From Chryseobacterium sp. (GTDB taxonomy: Bacteria; Bacteroidota; Bacteroidia; Flavobacteriales; Weeksellaceae), in contig JAITMC010000013.1 in NCBI GenBank assembly GCA_031277615.1, forward strand, positions 1-64,000: a DNA stretch of 64,000 bases. The letters run 5' to 3'. How positions within the stretch are numbered: the stretch's first letter is position 1; each line of letters opens with the position of its first letter. The notes under the pieces were generated by a model. The model was not told the DNA's origin. It did no database searches and saw only the letters and a list, made by a program, of their open reading frames with translations. Positions 60,606 through 64,000 of the stretch are shown piece by piece. The position numbers and the translations under genes are program-made.

Positions 60606-62273
60606 CTAGTACGATGTTTCATGCACTTTCACCGCTCTTCCGCTCGGATCATTCATTTTTTTGAAAGCTTCATCCCATTCCAGGGCAATAGGAGTGGAGC
60701 AGGCGACGGATGGAACCGACGGAACTGTTGCTGCTGCAGTTTCACTTGGGAAATGCTCTTCAAATATCGTTCTGTAACGGTACTCTTCCTTATTCTGAGG
60801 AGTGTTGAGCGGGAACCTGAATCTGGCATTCGCCATCATTTCATCAGTCACTTCTTTTTCGGCGATTGCTTTCAGGGTATCAATCCATGAATAGCCTACA
60901 CCATCCGAAAACTGTTCTTTCTGTCTCCATACAATAGAATCGGGTAAAATATCTTCAAAGGCTTTTCTTAGTACCCATTTTTCAATCTTCCCTTCAGCGG
61001 TGTTGATCATTTTATCCTGGGGGTTAATGTTCATGGCAATATCCATGAATTCTTTGTCAAGGAAAGGAACTCTGCCTTCAATACCCCAGCTCATCAGTGC
61101 TTTATTAGCTCTTAAGCAGTCGTATAAGTGAAGTTTGCCCAGTTTTCTTACGGTTTCATCATGAAATTCTCTGGCATTCGGAGCCTTGTGGAAATACAGA
61201 TAGCCTCCGAACAGCTCGTCTGAACCTTCACCGGAAAGTACCATTTTGATTCCCATAGATTTAATCACCCTTGCCAGCAGGTACATCGGGGTAGAAGCTC
61301 TGATGGTTGTTACATCATAGGTTTCCAGATGATAAATTACGTCACGTACCGCATCCAGTCCTTCCTGAACCGTAAAATTAACTTCATGATGTACCGATCC
61401 GATATGTTCGGCTGCTTTCTTTGCTGCTGCCAGATCGGGAGAGCCTACAAGGCCTACCGCAAAGCTGTGGAGCCTCGGATACCACGCTTCCTGAGTATCA
61501 CCACTCTCTATTCTCTGTCTGGCAAATTTGGCCGTTACCGCCGAAATAACGGATGAGTCCAGGCCGCCTGAAAGAAGTACCCCGTAAGGCACATCACTCA
61601 TCAGCTGTCTGTGTACGGCATCTTCAAGTCCTTTTCTTAGGGCTGCAATATCTGTCTGATGATCTTTGACGTGATCAAAACTTTCCCAGTCTCTTTTGTA
61701 CCACTGCTGAAGTTCAGAGCCGTCTGGACTGTACACCAGGTGCCCCGGAAGAAATGTTTCAATGGTTTTACAGATCCCTTCAAGGGCTTTCAGTTCAGAA
61801 GCTACATAATAGTTTCCGTTTTTATCCCATCCCTGATAAAGAGGACAGATTCCCATATGGTCACGGGCGATAAGATACACGCCGTTTTCGATGTCATAAA
61901 GAGCGAATGCAAAAATCCCGTTAAGCTTTTCAAGGAAATCTTTTCCGTATTTGCGGTATAAAGCCAGAATCACCTCACAGTCTGACTGAGTCTGGAACTC
62001 AAAATCAGGAAACTCTTCTTTTAATTCCCTGTGGTTGTAGATTTCACCGTTTACGGCCAGGACTACTTTTTCGTCCTTGGTCAATAAAGGCTGTTTTCCG
62101 GAAGTAGGATCTACAATGGCAAGTCTTTCATGAGAAAAAATAACCTGATCATCCTGGAATATTCCGCTCCAGTCCGGACCTCTGTGGCGGATCTTTTTAG
62201 ACATTTCCAGAACCTGAGGTCTTAATATTTCGGTTTTTTGTTTGGCATCAAACAAACATACAATTCCACACAT
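60606..62273 (-). CDS. asnB: Asparagine synthetase B (glutamine-hydrolysing)
   Basis: AsnB makes asparagine from aspartate, ATP and glutamine. The 555-residue enzyme is full length. MCGIVCLFD gives the class II amidotransferase Cys2; IRHRGPDWSG and VNGEIYNHRELK follow. The synthetase domain has the PP-loop LLSGGLDSSVIS near residue 232 and LSGEGSDELFGGYLYF near 345. A well-formed promoter lies just upstream. Together with the type I asparaginase at 30215 the cell can both make and break asparagine. Confidence 0.96.
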   Translation of the reverse strand: MCGIVCLFDAKQKTEILRPQVLEMSKKIRHRGPDWSGIFQDDQVIFSHERLAIVDPTSGKQPLLTKDEKVVLAVNGEIYNHRELKEEFPDFEFQTQSDCEVILALYRKYGKDFLEKLNGIFAFALYDIENGVYLIARDHMGICPLYQGWDKNGNYYVASELKALEGICKTIETFLPGHLVYSPDGSELQQWYKRDWESFDHVKDHQTDIAALRKGLEDAVHRQLMSDVPYGVLLSGGLDSSVISAVTAKFARQRIESGDTQEAWYPRLHSFAVGLVGSPDLAAAKKAAEHIGSVHHEVNFTVQEGLDAVRDVIYHLETYDVTTIRASTPMYLLARVIKSMGIKMVLSGEGSDELFGGYLYFHKAPNAREFHDETVRKLGKLHLYDCLRANKALMSWGIEGRVPFLDKEFMDIAMNINPQDKMINTAEGKIEKWVLRKAFEDILPDSIVWRQKEQFSDGVGYSWIDTLKAIAEKEVTDEMMANARFRFPLNTPQNKEEYRYRTIFEEHFPSETAAATVPSVPSVACSTPIALEWDEAFKKMNDPSGRAVKVHETSY

Positions 62274-62294
62274 TTTTTTATCATTTTATTAAGA

Positions 62295-62325
62295 CAAAAG
62301 TAAAATTGATGTTTAAAATTAACAA
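62295..62325 (-). promoter_or_regulatory. Promoter of asnB
   Basis: On the minus strand TTG (62325-62323), 20 nt, then TACTTTTG (62302-62295): a good match to the Bacteroidota consensus TTG-N17-23-TAnnTTTG. The predicted transcript starts about 15 nt before the asnB ATG. Confidence 0.65.
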
Positions 62326-62592
62326 TAAAAATTTAATAAAAGTTAATATTTTTAATTAAATAATTTATTTAAACGAAAAATATTAATTACAATGAATGAT
62401 AATTATTAATTTGATTAATTTTTTTCACTTCAGGAAAATCTGCCTATACTATACAAAATAAAAATGAAATAATTATTAATATATGGTAATTTATTATATG
62501 AATTTTAGCCCTTACTTTGTGGCTCGAAATAATTTTTTTTCATCATTTGTGTTTTTACCTTCTTGCAATTCTCTTTGCAAGAAGGTTTTGTT
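62326..62592. other. Region between asnB promoter and the PNGase F-like gene
   Basis: Very AT-rich. It contains a 12-bp hairpin (62557-62568 with 62575-62586) right after the PNGase F-like stop. Its T-rich side faces the plus strand, so it is not a canonical terminator for the minus-strand gene it follows. Confidence 0.5.
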
Positions 62593-64000
62593 TTATTGGG
62601 ATCCCAGTAAAACCCCGGATACATTCCATGAACTGAAACTGTTTCCTTCCGTAGGTCCTTGTGGGATTTTGATCTGTATGCTGTGGGTGCCTGCCTTCAG
62701 ATCGCCGAGGGAAATAAAATTGGGATTGGTAACTGTTCCCGGGCACCAGTTTGACCTGCTGAGGTCCGAAGAAGAGAGACCGTCCGGAAAATTACCGGAT
62801 GCCGGATTATACAAACGATAAGAACCGCAATCGGTCCTCCACGGTACAAAAGAGTAGGTCATTTTCCCATCCATCCATACAGAATTGATTTTCGGGACAA
62901 ATTCATCCCCGTTTTCCCATCCGCCATGCCCTGTGGTAATCAGTCTGAGCTGGGCATTTTTCAGGTCTTTCTTTAAGGTAAACTCAACAAAAAGCCCTTT
63001 GTCCTTATCAAACATCGTAGAATAATCCTGGCCTGCCATTTCCATAATGTTCAGCGTGTTGAAAACAGGGATCACCGCATTATTCCTGTAAACCGTCTGG
63101 TCGCTTTTATGGATCGTTATTTCAAGGCTTACTTTGTGGCCGCCTTTATCATAGTTACCGATAAAAGCCCCAACCCATACTTCTTTTTCAGAAAGAGAAG
63201 GCTTAAGCTCAGTAATTTCCTGCCGGAAAGGGCTGATCGTCTGCCAGTCTTTTCCTTTCAGCTGAATATGGTTGAATTTCTGAATTCCAAAAGCCGTAAA
63301 AAAGCGCATCATCTCTATAGCCGGGCTGTACTTTTCATTAGCAGCAACTCCATAATACTGTTTTCCGTTGCCGTTGTCATAGGCAGGAAGCGTTTTGGCT
63401 CCTTTCTCAAGCCCGTCAAAAAAAGAAACTTCTTTATCCTGAGGAACAAAAAATACAGTTCCGGTTCTGTCATACGCATCACCATTGGATTGCTGCTTAA
63501 GCTCCACAAAGATATTTTCCCCTGCACTGATCGCCGGAAATTTTACTTTTTTAAGAATGATAGTTCCGTTGGCGAACCTTTTTACCTGCTCATCAGACCG
63601 GGATTCATCTGAAAAATTAATGGTTTCATTGTCGAAAACTTTTAAAATGGTGAAACGGCTTTTCCAGAGAAGATCCTTATAGCTTAAAAGGTCTGTAGAC
63701 TGCACAGAACCTTTGATGATATGATCAATATCCGTTTTCTTTACTTTTTTGATGGAACTTGCCGTAATCAGTGAGTTCTTATTTCTTTCAATTTCAAGAA
63801 CAAATCCTAAATTCTGTCCCAGAACAGAGGGCCCACCCTGAATTTTCAGATCCTGGGTATACCAGATCTCGATGGTATTGGAATTGATTTTAGTTACCGC
63901 TTTTTTGCAGGTATAGCCTAAGATTTTCTTTGTTTCGCCGGTGAACTCAAAAGATTGCTTTTTGATGGACTCTGCATCTGAAGAGGAAATCGTTTCTCCC
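62593..64000 (-). CDS. PNGase F-like protein with N-terminal GLPGLI-like domain (5' end cut by window)
   Basis: The frame is open from the stop at 62593 to the window edge, giving at least 469 residues. The first visible part has ILGYTCKKAVTKIN, IEIWYTQDLKIQGGPS and LGQNLGFVLEIERN, which fit a GLPGLI-type domain of Bacteroidota secreted proteins. The C-terminal 370 residues resemble peptide-N-glycosidase F: GDAYDRTGTVFF (Asp matching D60 of the Elizabethkingia enzyme), VIPVFNTLN, TTGHGGWENGDEFV (Glu matching the E206 region), WRTDCGSY and SNWCPGTV. PNGase F removes N-glycans from glycoproteins. The GTG at 63705 is internal and not a real start. The signal peptide, if any, is outside the window. 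Confidence 0.8.
   Translation of the reverse strand, partial: GETISSSDAESIKKQSFEFTGETKKILGYTCKKAVTKINSNTIEIWYTQDLKIQGGPSVLGQNLGFVLEIERNKNSLITASSIKKVKKTDIDHIIKGSVQSTDLLSYKDLLWKSRFTILKVFDNETINFSDESRSDEQVKRFANGTIILKKVKFPAISAGENIFVELKQQSNGDAYDRTGTVFFVPQDKEVSFFDGLEKGAKTLPAYDNGNGKQYYGVAANEKYSPAIEMMRFFTAFGIQKFNHIQLKGKDWQTISPFRQEITELKPSLSEKEVWVGAFIGNYDKGGHKVSLEITIHKSDQTVYRNNAVIPVFNTLNIMEMAGQDYSTMFDKDKGLFVEFTLKKDLKNAQLRLITTGHGGWENGDEFVPKINSVWMDGKMTYSFVPWRTDCGSYRLYNPASGNFPDGLSSSDLSRSNWCPGTVTNPNFISLGDLKAGTHSIQIKIPQGPTEGNSFSSWNVSGVLLGSQ

Noticed and set aside
62557-62586. Terminator of the PNGase F-like gene
   Set aside because: The hairpin is good but the T-rich side is on the plus strand; for the minus-strand gene it is followed by A residues.
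63705-63705. GTG as start of the PNGase F-like gene
   Set aside because: The frame remains open with recognisable GLPGLI-like sequence to the window edge, so the gene is longer and cut by the window.

Overview
This is a stretch of a Bacteroidota chromosome, almost certainly from Chryseobacterium or a close relative in the Weeksellaceae. The evidence is the intact type IX secretion/gliding core gldKLMN behind glmS, a DUF4270 lipoprotein, a grasp-with-spasm RiPP cluster, a PNGase F-like protein, A-rich rather than Shine-Dalgarno leaders, and promoters with the phylum's TAnnTTTG -7 box. DNA is AT-rich throughout.

Layout. 1-67 is the edge of a probable ISAon1-like transposase. 312-11555 holds panC (minus), then a plus-strand run: a glycogen-synthase-like half protein, DUF4270 lipoprotein, glmS, gldK-gldL-gldM-gldN and an FAD oxidoreductase. 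11701-24973 holds a SemiSWEET-type transporter, small lipoproteins, a complete RND efflux operon (adaptor, pump, outer-membrane factor), an M20 peptidase, a DUF2490-like protein and a membrane-anchored aspartic-protease-like protein. 25188-30160 is the accessory island. 30215-40299 is housekeeping: asparaginase, TrmH-like methyltransferase, rsmE, tsaD, a giant TamB-like protein and an Lrp/AsnC regulator. 40302-45864 is a grasp-with-spasm RiPP cluster and a TPR/LuxR-type regulator. 46162-48665 holds small uncharacterised proteins (DUF4303, DMP19-like, membrane pair). 48756-62273 holds split transketolase, a GDSL hydrolase, a sodium:solute symporter, YjdI-OsmC-YjdJ, an FMN reductase, two pirins, a DHA2 exporter and asnB. 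The right edge cuts a GLPGLI/PNGase F-like fusion.

The most unusual part is 25188-30160. A 796-residue protein without signal peptide ends in a C39-like papain-fold cysteine peptidase (C653, H742, D758) and is followed by two small paralogous putative immunity genes. Beyond a 194-bp direct repeat lies a decayed orphan copy of the same peptidase tip, two more paralogues of the immunity family, two tiny remnants and a terminator. The repeat carries the 3' end of the tRNA-Ser(GGA) gene: one copy is joined to the intact tRNA and the other ends abruptly inside the T arm. This is the signature of integration at, or duplication from, a tRNA 3' end. The locus reads as a polymorphic toxin-immunity system with displaced toxin-tip and immunity cassettes at a tRNA hotspot.

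The second system of interest is the RiPP operon 40302-43607. It encodes a double-glycine precursor of 69 residues, a hairpin directly after it, a lipoprotein, an ATP-grasp ligase, a 60-residue protein coupled by ATGA overlaps on both sides, and a SPASM protein with no radical-SAM CxxxCxxC motif. Several TGTAC motifs and palindromes lie between the precursor and the neighbouring LuxR-type regulator gene. All functional statements come from reading motifs; no database search was run.
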